A stretch of 35,332 nucleotides of DNA from Clostridiaceae bacterium (GTDB lineage Bacteria; Bacillota; Clostridia; Saccharofermentanales; DTU023), in the NCBI GenBank assembly GCA_012838475.1, contig DUPE01000017.1:1-35332 (forward strand), in the 5' to 3' direction. The notes beneath the pieces were generated by a model. That model saw nothing but the letters and a program-made list of their open reading frames with translations. It had not been told where the DNA came from and did not search any database. Of the stretch, positions 21,254 to 30,949 are shown piece after piece. Positions within the stretch are counted from its first letter, which is position 1. The number at the start of each line of letters is the position of its first letter. The position numbers and the translations under genes are program-made.

Positions 21254-23131
21254 GTGAAGATGAAAACTAAAAAAGGACAATTGCAGGTAAGTACAGAAAA
21301 TATTTTTCCCATAATCAGACAATGGCTTTATTCAGATCGCGACATTTTCTTAAGAGAGCTGATTTCAAATGCGTCAGATGCCCTGACAAAATTGAGGCAA
21401 ATGGCTAACATTGGTAAGGCAAACTTAACTGGGGATGAATTGCGGATCGAGATACGTTTAGATGAGAAGGAAGGCAAGTTAGTAATTGCCGACAATGGAA
21501 TCGGCATGACAGCCGAAGACCTTGATAAGTATATTAACCAGATTGCCTATTCCGGGATGACTGATTTCGTCACTGAATATCAGGAAAGTGGAAATGAGAG
21601 TGCAGGCTTTATCGGGCATTTTGGCTTGGGCTTTTATTCAGCATTCATGGTTGCAGAACGCGTTGAAATTGACACTTTGTCCTGGCAGCCTGAGGCATCA
21701 CCTGCTCTGTGGCAGAGTAACGAGGGCATTGAGTTTGAGATAAGCGGCGGTACCAGAAACACACATGGATCTACCATCACACTATTTTTAAATGAAGAAG
21801 ACAAAAAATGGCTGACTGACACAAAGGTTAAAGAAATTATCGACAAATATGCTCGTTTTCTCTCTTGGCCTATTTACTATTTCAGTGAAAACAACACTGA
21901 AAGGGATGCCCTCCTTGCTATTGATATGCTGTCAGATGAAATTATTGATGTGGAGCCCGTCAACATCACAAGCCCTCTCTGGCTTAAATCTCCAAGTGAG
22001 ATTACTGACAAAGAGTATATTGATTTTTATTTGGAGACGTTTAACAGTGATACCGAACCACTATTCTGGGTACATCTGAATATGGATTATCCCTTTCGTT
22101 TGAAAGGTATCCTGTATTTCCCCAAGGTTAATGATCATTATCAGACGCTGGACGGCAGAATCTTGATTTTTTACAATCAGGTCTTTGTTGCCGACAATGT
22201 AAAAGAGGTAATCCCTGAATATCTTTTCTTACTGCAAGGAGTACTGGACAGCCCTGATTTGCCTTTGAATGTGTCCAGAAGCTTTCTGCAGTCCAATCCG
22301 AACTTCAAAAGGCTGTCACAGCATATCGTAAAAAAGGTTGCAGACCGTCTGACCAAACTATTTAAAGATGACAGGGAATATTACGATCAAGTCTGGACTG
22401 ATATCAGATTATTTGTGAAATATGGTATTCTCTCTGACCCGAAGTTTTACGACAGTATGAAAAACGTGTTGATCTTTGCTAAAACCGACGGAGCTTATAT
22501 CGCAGATGCTGAATTGCCAGAAGGCACCGTCCTGTATACTCCGGCTGAAGATCAATTGTCTTCATATATAAGATTGGCCGAAAAGCAAGGGAAGTCTGTC
22601 TTGATAATGGATCAAGATATTGATGCACATATCATGTCATTTTTGGAGTACCAGAGTCAAGGAAAACGAAGATATGTTCGTGTTGACGCAGACTTCAAAA
22701 CTGATAACAAACAAGAGCATGATTACAGCAAATTGTTGAATCTGTTTTCCTCAACTGATACTCTTAGAGTCTCAGAACTGAAGGTCACTCCTTTAGGAGA
22801 AGATGCACCCCCGGCCTTGCTGCATGAGGCAGAAGAAATTCGCCGACTACGCAAGCTTTCTGAGCAGATGGGTATTGATGAGAGTACTAAGAGGAGCTTC
22901 CAATCTGAATTGGAGTCAGCCAAAGTAGACTTAATCCTCAATGAAGACTCCAAATTGACTAACAAATTTATGCGTCTGGCGGAACTTGACAGTCAAAAAG
23001 AGGAGGCCCGGGAACTGGCCGGTTATATCCTGGCCCTGTCACAATTGGCGCAGGGATCATTGACCGGTTCTGATTTAGCTGATTTCATTGAAAAATCATC
23101 AGAATATGCTGAGCGGGCGCTTGTTGACTAG
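21254..23131 (+). CDS. htpG: Chaperone HtpG (Hsp90); GTG 21254 or ATG 21260
   Basis: 'LFSDRDIFLRELISNASDAL'-type N-terminus, 'IADNGIGMT', 'GFIGHFGLGFYSAFMVAERV'. Confidence 0.97.
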   Translation: MKMKTKKGQLQVSTENIFPIIRQWLYSDRDIFLRELISNASDALTKLRQMANIGKANLTGDELRIEIRLDEKEGKLVIADNGIGMTAEDLDKYINQIAYSGMTDFVTEYQESGNESAGFIGHFGLGFYSAFMVAERVEIDTLSWQPEASPALWQSNEGIEFEISGGTRNTHGSTITLFLNEEDKKWLTDTKVKEIIDKYARFLSWPIYYFSENNTERDALLAIDMLSDEIIDVEPVNITSPLWLKSPSEITDKEYIDFYLETFNSDTEPLFWVHLNMDYPFRLKGILYFPKVNDHYQTLDGRILIFYNQVFVADNVKEVIPEYLFLLQGVLDSPDLPLNVSRSFLQSNPNFKRLSQHIVKKVADRLTKLFKDDREYYDQVWTDIRLFVKYGILSDPKFYDSMKNVLIFAKTDGAYIADAELPEGTVLYTPAEDQLSSYIRLAEKQGKSVLIMDQDIDAHIMSFLEYQSQGKRRYVRVDADFKTDNKQEHDYSKLLNLFSSTDTLRVSELKVTPLGEDAPPALLHEAEEIRRLRKLSEQMGIDESTKRSFQSELESAKVDLILNEDSKLTNKFMRLAELDSQKEEARELAGYILALSQLAQGSLTGSDLADFIEKSSEYAERALVD

Positions 23132-23258
23132 AGTTCAATACTGATTACTGATGGTCCCACACCTTCCGACTGAACGCCTCTATAGCTAATGATGTTATAA
23201 ATACATGAATAGGATGTTGCGCCCAATATGCGCAAAAACATTATATAAGGAGATTCCA

Positions 23259-26200
23259 ATGAATCAGAGCTCTAATGTTCTCCGCCGTTTCTATTTCCTG
23301 AAGCGCTCCGGAATGGATACCGCAGAATCATTGCTAAAACAAGAAGTCAAGGATTTCCTCAGAGTTGAGGTAGATCAGGTCAAGGCTCTTACACGCTTTG
23401 ATATTGAGTTCATTGCCGCGGAAGAGGAGATGTTGCAAATTCGAGATGTTAATGATGAACATCTGGCTCGCATACTGTCTGATCCGGTTCAGGATATCAG
23501 AATTCCAATGTTGGAGAACGGAGCCCCGGATTTGTCGTCAGCAGATATTAATAGCGGTGACTATGAGTTGATAGTAGAACTGGTGCCTGGACAATATGAT
23601 CAAAGAGCTGACTTGACAGCCCAAAACATTCAGATCTCTTTTGAACTTGACCTGCCTCTGGTAAAGTCAGCCACCCATTATATATTTTATGGAATTTTCA
23701 GCGAAGAGGATAAAGCGAAGATTAAGAAATGGCTAATTAATCCCGTTGAAAGCCGTGAGAGCACGATAGATCTTCCTGAGACACTTATCCCGCAAATAGA
23801 GGAACCGACAAATATCCCAATACATGAAGGCTTCACAAAACTCTCTGGAGAAGTACTGGAGGAGTACATTGCTGACCAGCAATTGGCCATGTCTTTATCA
23901 GATCTCTTCTTTATTCAGTCTTATTTTAGAGATATAAAGCGCGATCCGACAGAGACAGAAATCAAAGTACTGGATACTTACTGGTCTGATCACTGCCGGC
24001 ATACAACTTTTAACACCTCGCTGAACAATGTCTGTTTCCCTCAAAACTTTAATGATAAAAACTTTGAGGAGCACTTAAGTGCCAGTTGGCAAAGATATCT
24101 GGATTGGCACAAAACGTTTGAACTGGAAAATAATAATACTAAACCGATTACTCTAATGGATCTTGCCACGATCAGCACAAAAATACTTAAACGTAATCCG
24201 GGTCTTAATGATCTGGATGAATCTGAAGAGATAAATGCCTGCAGCATAAAGGTTCCGGTAAAGCATCAGGGGAAGGATAGGGAAGTCCTGCTGATGTTTA
24301 AGAACGAGACGCATAATCACCCCACAGAGATTGAACCTTTTGGCGGTGCAGCTACCTGTCTGGGAGGTGCAATCCGCGATCCTCTTTCAGGCCGCGCTTA
24401 CGCTTATCAGGCGATGAGGGTAACCGGCGGGGGAGATCCGCGACAAGCTCATGATAACACCCGGGCAGGCAAACTGCCTCAACGACAAATCGCTAAACTG
24501 GCCAGTCTGGGTTATAGTTCCTATGGCAATCAGATAGGCATTTCCGCGGGGCAGGTTGTAGAGCATTACCATCCCGGTTTTGAAGCCAAGAGGCTGGAAG
24601 CCGGCGCAGTTATGGCCGCTGTTCCCTCAGAGCAGGTTAAACGCAGCCGCCCGCAGGCAGGTGATGTTGTGCTTCTCGTCGGCGGCAAAACCGGTCGTGA
24701 CGGCATTGGCGGAGCTACAGGTTCTTCTGTCACCCATGATAAACAATCGCACGAAAACAGTGCTGCTGAAGTGCAAAAGGGCAATCCACCGCTGGAACGC
24801 AACCTGCAAAGACTATTTCGCAGACCTGAGTTGTCGGTTCTAATCAAGCGTTGTAATGATTTTGGCGCAGGAGGGGTATCGGTTGCCATAGGAGAGCTTG
24901 CTGATGGGGTTGAGATCAACTTGGATGCAGTGCCTGTCAAATACCCGGGTCTGAACGGTACCGAAATAGCACTCTCTGAATCACAAGAGAGAATGGCTGT
25001 TGTTGTCGAGCAAAAGAATGTGGGTAAATTCCGGCAGTTAGCTGCCGAGGAGAATCTTGAGGCTACAGCAGTTGCCATTGTAACTGCCGAAGCAAAGCTT
25101 AAAATCAATTGGCGTGGTCAGACGATCGTGGCTCTGGACAGATCATTTTTGGACACCAACGGAGCTGAGCAGAGTGCTAATGCTGCCTTTACCCCCTCTG
25201 ATGCAGCTGCCTGGTTTGACAGTTCGGCGCCTTCTAATGATTATTTATCGGATACAGATATTGACTCCCCTCTGAAAGCAGAGGATAGCATTGCTTCAGG
25301 TAAAAGTATCCAGAACTCTGTAGCGGCAGATTACAACGACGACTCCGGTTCGGATTTCCGGATCAGACTGCTCAAAAGTCTCGGTGATCTTTCTCAATGC
25401 TCCCGCAAGGGGTTAATTGAACGCTTTGACAGCACAATTGGCTCCGGTAATCTATTGCCGTCTCTGGGAGGTTTTAATCAGCTTACACCTGAGATGGGAA
25501 TGGCATCCCTCATACCTGTAGCACCCGGCGAGCTTTCCGAAACTGCCTCCTTGATGAGCACCGGATATGATCCGCATCTGGCTGAAGCCAGCCCTTATCA
25601 CGGTGCATATTTTGCAGTACTATCATCTCTGAGCAAGATCGCAGCTATGGGTGGTGATCCTTTTACTGCTCGACTCAGTTTTCAGGAATATTTTGGTAAA
25701 ACAAGCGACGAAATAAGCTGGGGCAAACCGCTTACAGCCTTATTGGGAGCTCTGGACGCCTGTTTAGCCTTTCAGACTCCATCGATCGGTGGCAAGGACA
25801 GCATGTCTGGCACCTATGAAGACTTGGATGTACCTCCTTCGCTTATTTCTTTTGCTGTGGCCACTGCTCCTGCCGAAAATGTCGTATCTGCAACCCTTAA
25901 TCGAATTGATGAGAAGGTTTACGCTTTTATTGTGCCGCTTGATCAGGCATATATTCCCCAAGCTCAGCTCTGGTTACGCAGCTTGAGATTTATATCCGGT
26001 CAAACCAAGGCAGGTCGGGTACGGCACGCCTCGGTTGCCGACAGTGGTGGTATCGCTGTTGCAGTAACAAAGTCACTTCTGGGAGAAGCTCTTGGCTTCA
26101 ACTTCAGTCCTGAACTCAGGCTTGATCTCTTCTCTCCTGCGCCGGGAAGCCTATTAGTCAGCTTTGATAATTCTGTCGCTGAAGATGACATCAAGAATGC

Positions 26201-27194
26201 AGGCGGTGTTTTATTAGGAGTGACGACGGAAGAGCAGAAGGTAAATCTTGGCAAAGAAAGCATCGGTCTGGAAGAAATCCTGGAGTGCTGGATTGAACCG
26301 TTAGCTGAAGTCTATCCGTTGTCAAAAACAAAGGTGAAGGCGATAAACTATCTGTCCACTGCGACTGCACCTAAAAATGCTGAGACAGATTATCCACATA
26401 TCAGTCTTGCTGAAAAGAGAAAGCCCCGTGTGTTTATACCAATCTTGCCCGGAACTAACAGTGAGGATGATCTGATTCATCCCTTCCGGGAGGCGGGCAG
26501 CGAGATCGATACTTTGGTCTTTCGCAACTACAATAATACCGCTTTAATCGAAAGCAGGCAGAGCTTAATTGAGCACCTGAATAAAGCACAAATATTGGTA
26601 TTCCCCGGAGCAGCTCACGGTTTAGCTAAGGCAGTTTTCAGCCAACCCATGATCGCGGAGGCTGTTAATCTTTGGCTGGAGATAGGACAGAACCTGATTC
26701 TGGGTACCGGCAATGGCTTTTCGGAACTCTTACAACTAGGTTTGCTGCCAGGAGGTACGATTGTTGATACTGATCCCGGTAACCCTACTCTGGCAACCAA
26801 CATCCGGGGTGGATTTATCGGGAGTACTGTATCTACCAGATATATGAATGCTTCCTCACCTTGGCTTAATCTGCTAATCCCTGACCAAATAGACAGAATA
26901 CCGATCGCTGGAGAGAAGGGAAGGCTTGTTGCTTCAATTGAGACTTTTTCAAATTTAATGGATAACGGCCTTATAGCTTTTTGTTATGCGGATCCAGAAG
27001 GCGAACCAACAAGTAAAGAACATTGGAATCCAACAGGATCAACAATGGGAATTGAGGGGATGATTAACAAGAGTGGCAGGATTCTTGGAAAATTTGGCTT
27101 CAGCGAGAGATATCGACACATAGTTTCCCAAAATTTCTCCCATTTCACGGAACAGCTTATTTGCAAAAGTGCAGTAAAATGGTTAATGACTTAA
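23259..27194 (+). CDS. purL: Single-chain phosphoribosylformylglycinamidine synthase with a C-terminal GATase domain lacking the catalytic Cys and His; start probably ATG 23259
   Basis: 'YWSDHCRHTTF', 'FKNETHNHPTEIEPFGGAATCLGGAIRD', 'IGGKDSMSGTYEDLDVPP', C-terminal 'PGTNSEDD...LGTGNGFSELLQLGLLPGG...GKFGFSERY'; SD AAGGAG before 23259. Confidence 0.96.
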   Translation: MNQSSNVLRRFYFLKRSGMDTAESLLKQEVKDFLRVEVDQVKALTRFDIEFIAAEEEMLQIRDVNDEHLARILSDPVQDIRIPMLENGAPDLSSADINSGDYELIVELVPGQYDQRADLTAQNIQISFELDLPLVKSATHYIFYGIFSEEDKAKIKKWLINPVESRESTIDLPETLIPQIEEPTNIPIHEGFTKLSGEVLEEYIADQQLAMSLSDLFFIQSYFRDIKRDPTETEIKVLDTYWSDHCRHTTFNTSLNNVCFPQNFNDKNFEEHLSASWQRYLDWHKTFELENNNTKPITLMDLATISTKILKRNPGLNDLDESEEINACSIKVPVKHQGKDREVLLMFKNETHNHPTEIEPFGGAATCLGGAIRDPLSGRAYAYQAMRVTGGGDPRQAHDNTRAGKLPQRQIAKLASLGYSSYGNQIGISAGQVVEHYHPGFEAKRLEAGAVMAAVPSEQVKRSRPQAGDVVLLVGGKTGRDGIGGATGSSVTHDKQSHENSAAEVQKGNPPLERNLQRLFRRPELSVLIKRCNDFGAGGVSVAIGELADGVEINLDAVPVKYPGLNGTEIALSESQERMAVVVEQKNVGKFRQLAAEENLEATAVAIVTAEAKLKINWRGQTIVALDRSFLDTNGAEQSANAAFTPSDAAAWFDSSAPSNDYLSDTDIDSPLKAEDSIASGKSIQNSVAADYNDDSGSDFRIRLLKSLGDLSQCSRKGLIERFDSTIGSGNLLPSLGGFNQLTPEMGMASLIPVAPGELSETASLMSTGYDPHLAEASPYHGAYFAVLSSLSKIAAMGGDPFTARLSFQEYFGKTSDEISWGKPLTALLGALDACLAFQTPSIGGKDSMSGTYEDLDVPPSLISFAVATAPAENVVSATLNRIDEKVYAFIVPLDQAYIPQAQLWLRSLRFISGQTKAGRVRHASVADSGGIAVAVTKSLLGEALGFNFSPELRLDLFSPAPGSLLVSFDNSVAEDDIKNAGGVLLGVTTEEQKVNLGKESIGLEEILECWIEPLAEVYPLSKTKVKAINYLSTATAPKNAETDYPHISLAEKRKPRVFIPILPGTNSEDDLIHPFREAGSEIDTLVFRNYNNTALIESRQSLIEHLNKAQILVFPGAAHGLAKAVFSQPMIAEAVNLWLEIGQNLILGTGNGFSELLQLGLLPGGTIVDTDPGNPTLATNIRGGFIGSTVSTRYMNASSPWLNLLIPDQIDRIPIAGEKGRLVASIETFSNLMDNGLIAFCYADPEGEPTSKEHWNPTGSTMGIEGMINKSGRILGKFGFSERYRHIVSQNFSHFTEQLICKSAVKWLMT

Positions 27195-27221
27195 CAAATG
27201 TTCCGTCAAAAAGGGTTAAAT

Positions 27222-27250
27222 TTGACATTCGTTTACTACTTAGATAAAAT
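27222..27250 (+). promoter_or_regulatory. Candidate strong promoter
   Basis: TTGACA - 17 nt - TAAAAT upstream of the SH3b gene. Confidence 0.7.
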
Positions 27251-27328
27251 TAATAAACTCATAAACTAATTCATTGAATAATTATATGCTATTCGATGAA
27301 CTGGCGAGAGGAAAATTATTAATAGATT

Positions 27329-28861
27329 ATGCTAAGAACAAAATTCGATAAACTGCTCTTTGCGGTTGCGGCGGTAATGTGCATAGCTGTAGCAGCGGTG
27401 TTCGTCGTTGATCGTTTAAGACAGCAGAACCCTGTCGGGAATTTTGAGCGACTCTCCAAATCCGTTTCTGATGATGAGGAGCTGTTGTTGAACGCGGAAT
27501 TGCCCGGTAGAAAAGATTCTCCAACTGATCTCGATGCGATGGATGAGGCAACAGAGAGCTCCGATGATGTTGCAGAGCAACTGACTGTTAACTTATCGGC
27601 TTCAACAGATGCCGATAATGTTGGCGATTTAGATTTGCTTGTTGACGGCGCTCAAACTGATGGCACTCCGGAGAATGATGCAACTCTCAGTTCTTCTGAT
27701 TGGGCTAGTTGTGATCTGGATCGCTACACTGTGATGAATACCAGACTCAGATCTGCTGCCAGCACTGATGATGGCGATATTATTGATGTTTTACCTTTAG
27801 GTGAGAAGGTCAATGTAGTTGCTCGCAATGACAGTTGGTCGCAGGTTTTGGATCGTCAGGGGCGAAGTGGCTATATACTGTCAGAACTCCTTTCGAAGGA
27901 TAAACCGGTTGCGACCAACAGCGTCTCTGTCAACCGAACAAGATATGCCAGAACTGATTTAAGATTGCGCAAGGATCCCGGAACGGACGGAGAATATATT
28001 CTGACTATCACTGCCGGAACCAAGCTGACCGAGCTAGTTGTACAGGGCAGCTGGTCACAAGTACAGATGGAAGACGGTCTTAAAGGTTATGTCAGCAATG
28101 AATTCCTTACGGACAAACGACCATCAACTAATCAGACGTCAGCTACAAACCCTCCGAAGACAACTGCCAAGCCCAGCGAGACCCAGAAATCTACCAGTTC
28201 GCCGGGGACGACTAAGCCTTTAGACGATGGTTTCACATCTGACAAAAAGACCTTGTATGCCACTGTCAGTGTGAATGTTCGTTCAGGTCCCGGTACCGGT
28301 TATTCAAAGATCACCTCCGTTTCCAGGGGCACTAAACTTACTCAGTTGTCGCGCAATGACAGGTGGTCAAAAGTAGAGCTTGCCAATGGCAGAGTTGGCT
28401 ATATGGTGTCATCTTATCTCTCTGTCAATGAACCGATACAAGAAACTACACCTCCGGCATCTGAACCAAGTGAGGGATCAGGAGATACCTCCGAACCTAC
28501 GACAGCTGATTTGAAAATCAAGCTCACTCAGGACGAGAGACGTGATGTTGCAGCTTTATTGTATTTAGAGGGCGGAGCAACATCGCGCGCTTGTCAGAAG
28601 ATGATCGTAGAAGTCATTTTCAATCAGTGGAAGTATCGTGGCGGCTCATTAACTGACACTCTTTATGCGCCTAATTTGTTTTCTGTAGCGAATCGTATTA
28701 ATAGTACTACCCCGAGAGCCATCCAATTCGAAGTTGTGGACGATGTGTGCAGAGATGGCGTATCCATTCCTTCAAATGTTCTATACTTCAGATCCAACTA
28801 CTACCACAGTTTTGGCACACCATACATGAGAATTGGCAATATATATTTTAGCAGCAGATGA
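27329..28861 (+). CDS. Exported cell-wall hydrolase: N-terminal TM/signal, three SH3b domains, C-terminal SleB/CwlJ-like (Hydrolase_2) domain
   Basis: 'MNTRLRSAASTDDGDIIDVLPLGEKVNVV', 'LRLRKDPGTDGEYILTI', 'VNVRSGPGTGYSKITSV'; C-terminal 'RRDVAALLYLEGGATSRACQKMIVEVIFNQWKYRGGSLTDTLYAPNLFS'. Confidence 0.87.
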   Translation: MLRTKFDKLLFAVAAVMCIAVAAVFVVDRLRQQNPVGNFERLSKSVSDDEELLLNAELPGRKDSPTDLDAMDEATESSDDVAEQLTVNLSASTDADNVGDLDLLVDGAQTDGTPENDATLSSSDWASCDLDRYTVMNTRLRSAASTDDGDIIDVLPLGEKVNVVARNDSWSQVLDRQGRSGYILSELLSKDKPVATNSVSVNRTRYARTDLRLRKDPGTDGEYILTITAGTKLTELVVQGSWSQVQMEDGLKGYVSNEFLTDKRPSTNQTSATNPPKTTAKPSETQKSTSSPGTTKPLDDGFTSDKKTLYATVSVNVRSGPGTGYSKITSVSRGTKLTQLSRNDRWSKVELANGRVGYMVSSYLSVNEPIQETTPPASEPSEGSGDTSEPTTADLKIKLTQDERRDVAALLYLEGGATSRACQKMIVEVIFNQWKYRGGSLTDTLYAPNLFSVANRINSTTPRAIQFEVVDDVCRDGVSIPSNVLYFRSNYYHSFGTPYMRIGNIYFSSR

Positions 28862-29757
28862 TAAGCCCTGACATGGCTGATCAAAATTTTGAAGAACTGA
28901 TAAACAAGTATAATTTCGTACCTAACCGCGCGCTGGGGCAGAACTTTCTGATTTCCCGACGCGCGGTTTTAAATATTGCCGATGAACTGGAGCTAACCCC
29001 CTCCGATGTTGTCCTGGAGATAGGGGCGGGGACAGGTCAGCTAACCCGTGAATTGGCCAACAGAGCCAGGCTGGTAATAGCTGTTGAACTGGACAGAAGG
29101 CTGGAACCGCTGCTAACTTCGTATTTACGAGATATGCATTCAGTCGATCTAATCTGGGCAGACGTCCTCAGCGTCGATTTGCGGGATTTGTTAGAGAGCA
29201 AAGGATTACAACCCGACACTATCAAAATAGCTGCAAATTTACCCTATTACGCGACAACGGACATTATGTTGAAACTTTTTGCAGATCTTCCAACAGCCAA
29301 GAAGATGATTCTTATGGTACAAAAGGAAGCCGTAGGACGTATTACCGCCAAGCCGGGGAGCAAGCAATATGGTCCCCTGTCGGTATTGACTTCTCTGTAC
29401 GGCGAAATTAGAACCTTCATGAAACTGTCACCTCAGCATTTTTGGCCGCGGCCTGATATAGATTCCTCACTTCTGTCTTTAACGGCCAGGAGAGATCTGA
29501 TAGGCGCAGACGTCGGCTTAGGAACTGAATTTGTCGATTTTTTGATTTATGCTTTTCAGCACAGAAGAAAACAATTCTTGGGCAGATTGCGCAAGGAAGG
29601 TAAGTTTGATCAATTCTTGCTGCTTGAAGATGCAATGTCATGTTTTGTTCTCGATAACAATCTTAATTCAGACTTTCGAATTGAGAATTTATTGCCTGAA
29701 CAGTTGCTAGAGTTATATAAGCGGGCGGTAGCTGCAGAATCGTATTTGTCTTCATAA
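28858..29757 (+). CDS. rsmA: 16S rRNA (adenine1518-N6/adenine1519-N6) dimethyltransferase
   Basis: 'RALGQNFLISRRAV', 'VLEIGAGTGQLTREL', 'IAANLPYYATTDI'. Confidence 0.96.
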   Translation: MISPDMADQNFEELINKYNFVPNRALGQNFLISRRAVLNIADELELTPSDVVLEIGAGTGQLTRELANRARLVIAVELDRRLEPLLTSYLRDMHSVDLIWADVLSVDLRDLLESKGLQPDTIKIAANLPYYATTDIMLKLFADLPTAKKMILMVQKEAVGRITAKPGSKQYGPLSVLTSLYGEIRTFMKLSPQHFWPRPDIDSSLLSLTARRDLIGADVGLGTEFVDFLIYAFQHRRKQFLGRLRKEGKFDQFLLLEDAMSCFVLDNNLNSDFRIENLLPEQLLELYKRAVAAESYLSS

Positions 29758-29816
29758 TCCAATTCGAGAGATTTTTTGTTATACTCTTATATGCATCTTT
29801 ATCAGGGGAGTAGTAT

Positions 29817-30308
29817 ATGCCCAACGGAGAAAAAAAGATTCAGGTAAAAATCGGCAGCATGGTATACCAGCTTTCTGCAGCTGAAGATCCGCAATATATC
29901 AGAGAGACTGCTGCGATCGCTGACGAGCTGATTTCTAAAGTAACAAAGCGATATCCTCATATTAATCCTTCTTCTGCTCAGGTTCTGGCTCTGGTTAACT
30001 CCGTCGACGCTATGCGTCAGGCTCAAAATGAATTAGAAGAGGCTCTAAAAGACAAGGAAACTGCAGTACAAAAGGAAGTAGAGATCAAAGCCGAACTGGC
30101 TCGGCTGAGAGAACAATTTTGGCAGTTGAAGAAAGACCTTCTGTATTATCGGAATCTTTGTGATATTCATGAGCAAAGACTGGCTGAGTTGACTTATAAG
30201 TCTAATAAAGTCCGTCCTGCACAAGTTACAAAAGCTTCTAATGTATTTTCTCTCGATGAACGTCAAACCAGCATTGAAGATTTGGACGTAAAGTCCGAAG
30301 ACAGATGA
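29817..30308 (+). CDS. zapA: Cell division protein ZapA-like
   Basis: 'KKIQVKIGSMVYQLSAAEDPQYIRETAAIADELISKV' plus coiled coil. Confidence 0.85.
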   Translation: MPNGEKKIQVKIGSMVYQLSAAEDPQYIRETAAIADELISKVTKRYPHINPSSAQVLALVNSVDAMRQAQNELEEALKDKETAVQKEVEIKAELARLREQFWQLKKDLLYYRNLCDIHEQRLAELTYKSNKVRPAQVTKASNVFSLDERQTSIEDLDVKSEDR

Positions 30309-30328
30309 TTTAATTGCAGGATAATATT

Positions 30329-30949
30329 ATGCCGCTTGATAAAGTGAAAATTTATATTGAAATAAGCGAGGGGGCTGTCCTCCCGGTGAGAGGCTCAGAT
30401 TTAGCCGCAGGTTATGATCTGTTTGCATCTGTTGCCTGTGAAGTGATCCCCGGGGCGACGAGTTTGGTGTCTACAGGATTAAAAATCGCACTGCCGCCCG
30501 GATATGAAGCTCAAATAAGACCTCGCAGTGGATTATCTCTAAAAAGCAGCATCCGAATCCCAAACAGTCCCGGTACCATCGATGCAGACTACAGAGATGA
30601 GGTTAAGGTCATCATACATAATCAGTTTCACTTTTCAGACCTGCCGGAAATGCTCCTGCAGAAACCGGAGTTAAGCGACCATTTGCGCAACAACTGTTAT
30701 AAAGTCAGCTTCGCAGCTTATCTGCATGAGACCACAGGAAATCAGGCGATTTATAATTTGATTGACGATTTCGATATCTGGCTGGAGAATGACGGTCTGC
30801 CATTTGGCACTATCCGAATAAAAAAAGGCGACCGCATAGCACAAATGGTCTTTGCAAAAGTTTATGAGGCGCAGTTTGGAATCCGTAATGATGTTTCTAT
30901 ATTGGGTACTGACAGAGGCGGCGGCTTTGGCTCAACGGGGCTGAATTAA
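30329..30949 (+). CDS. dut: dUTP diphosphatase with a large insertion between motifs III and IV
   Basis: Motif I 'AAGYDLFA', II 'RPRSGLSLK', III '[12 protein letters not shown]', IV '[10 protein letters not shown]', V 'RGGGFGSTG'. Confidence 0.92.
   Translation: MPLDKVKIYIEISEGAVLPVRGSDLAAGYDLFASVACEVIPGATSLVSTGLKIALPPGYEAQIRPRSGLSLKSSIRIPNSPGTIDADYRDEVKVIIHNQFHFSDLPEMLLQKPELSDHLRNNCYKVSFAAYLHETTGNQAIYNLIDDFDIWLENDGLPFGTIRIKKGDRIAQMVFAKVYEAQFGIRNDVSILGTDRGGGFGSTGLN

Noticed and set aside
24566-25108. 180-aa antisense ORF inside purL
   Set aside because: Ser/Pro/Thr-rich composition typical of an antisense shadow of a conserved gene.
25160-25180. CIRCE-like half-site GAGTGCTAA
   Set aside because: Only one half-site, inside purL coding sequence, no TTAGCACTC partner at 9-nt spacing.
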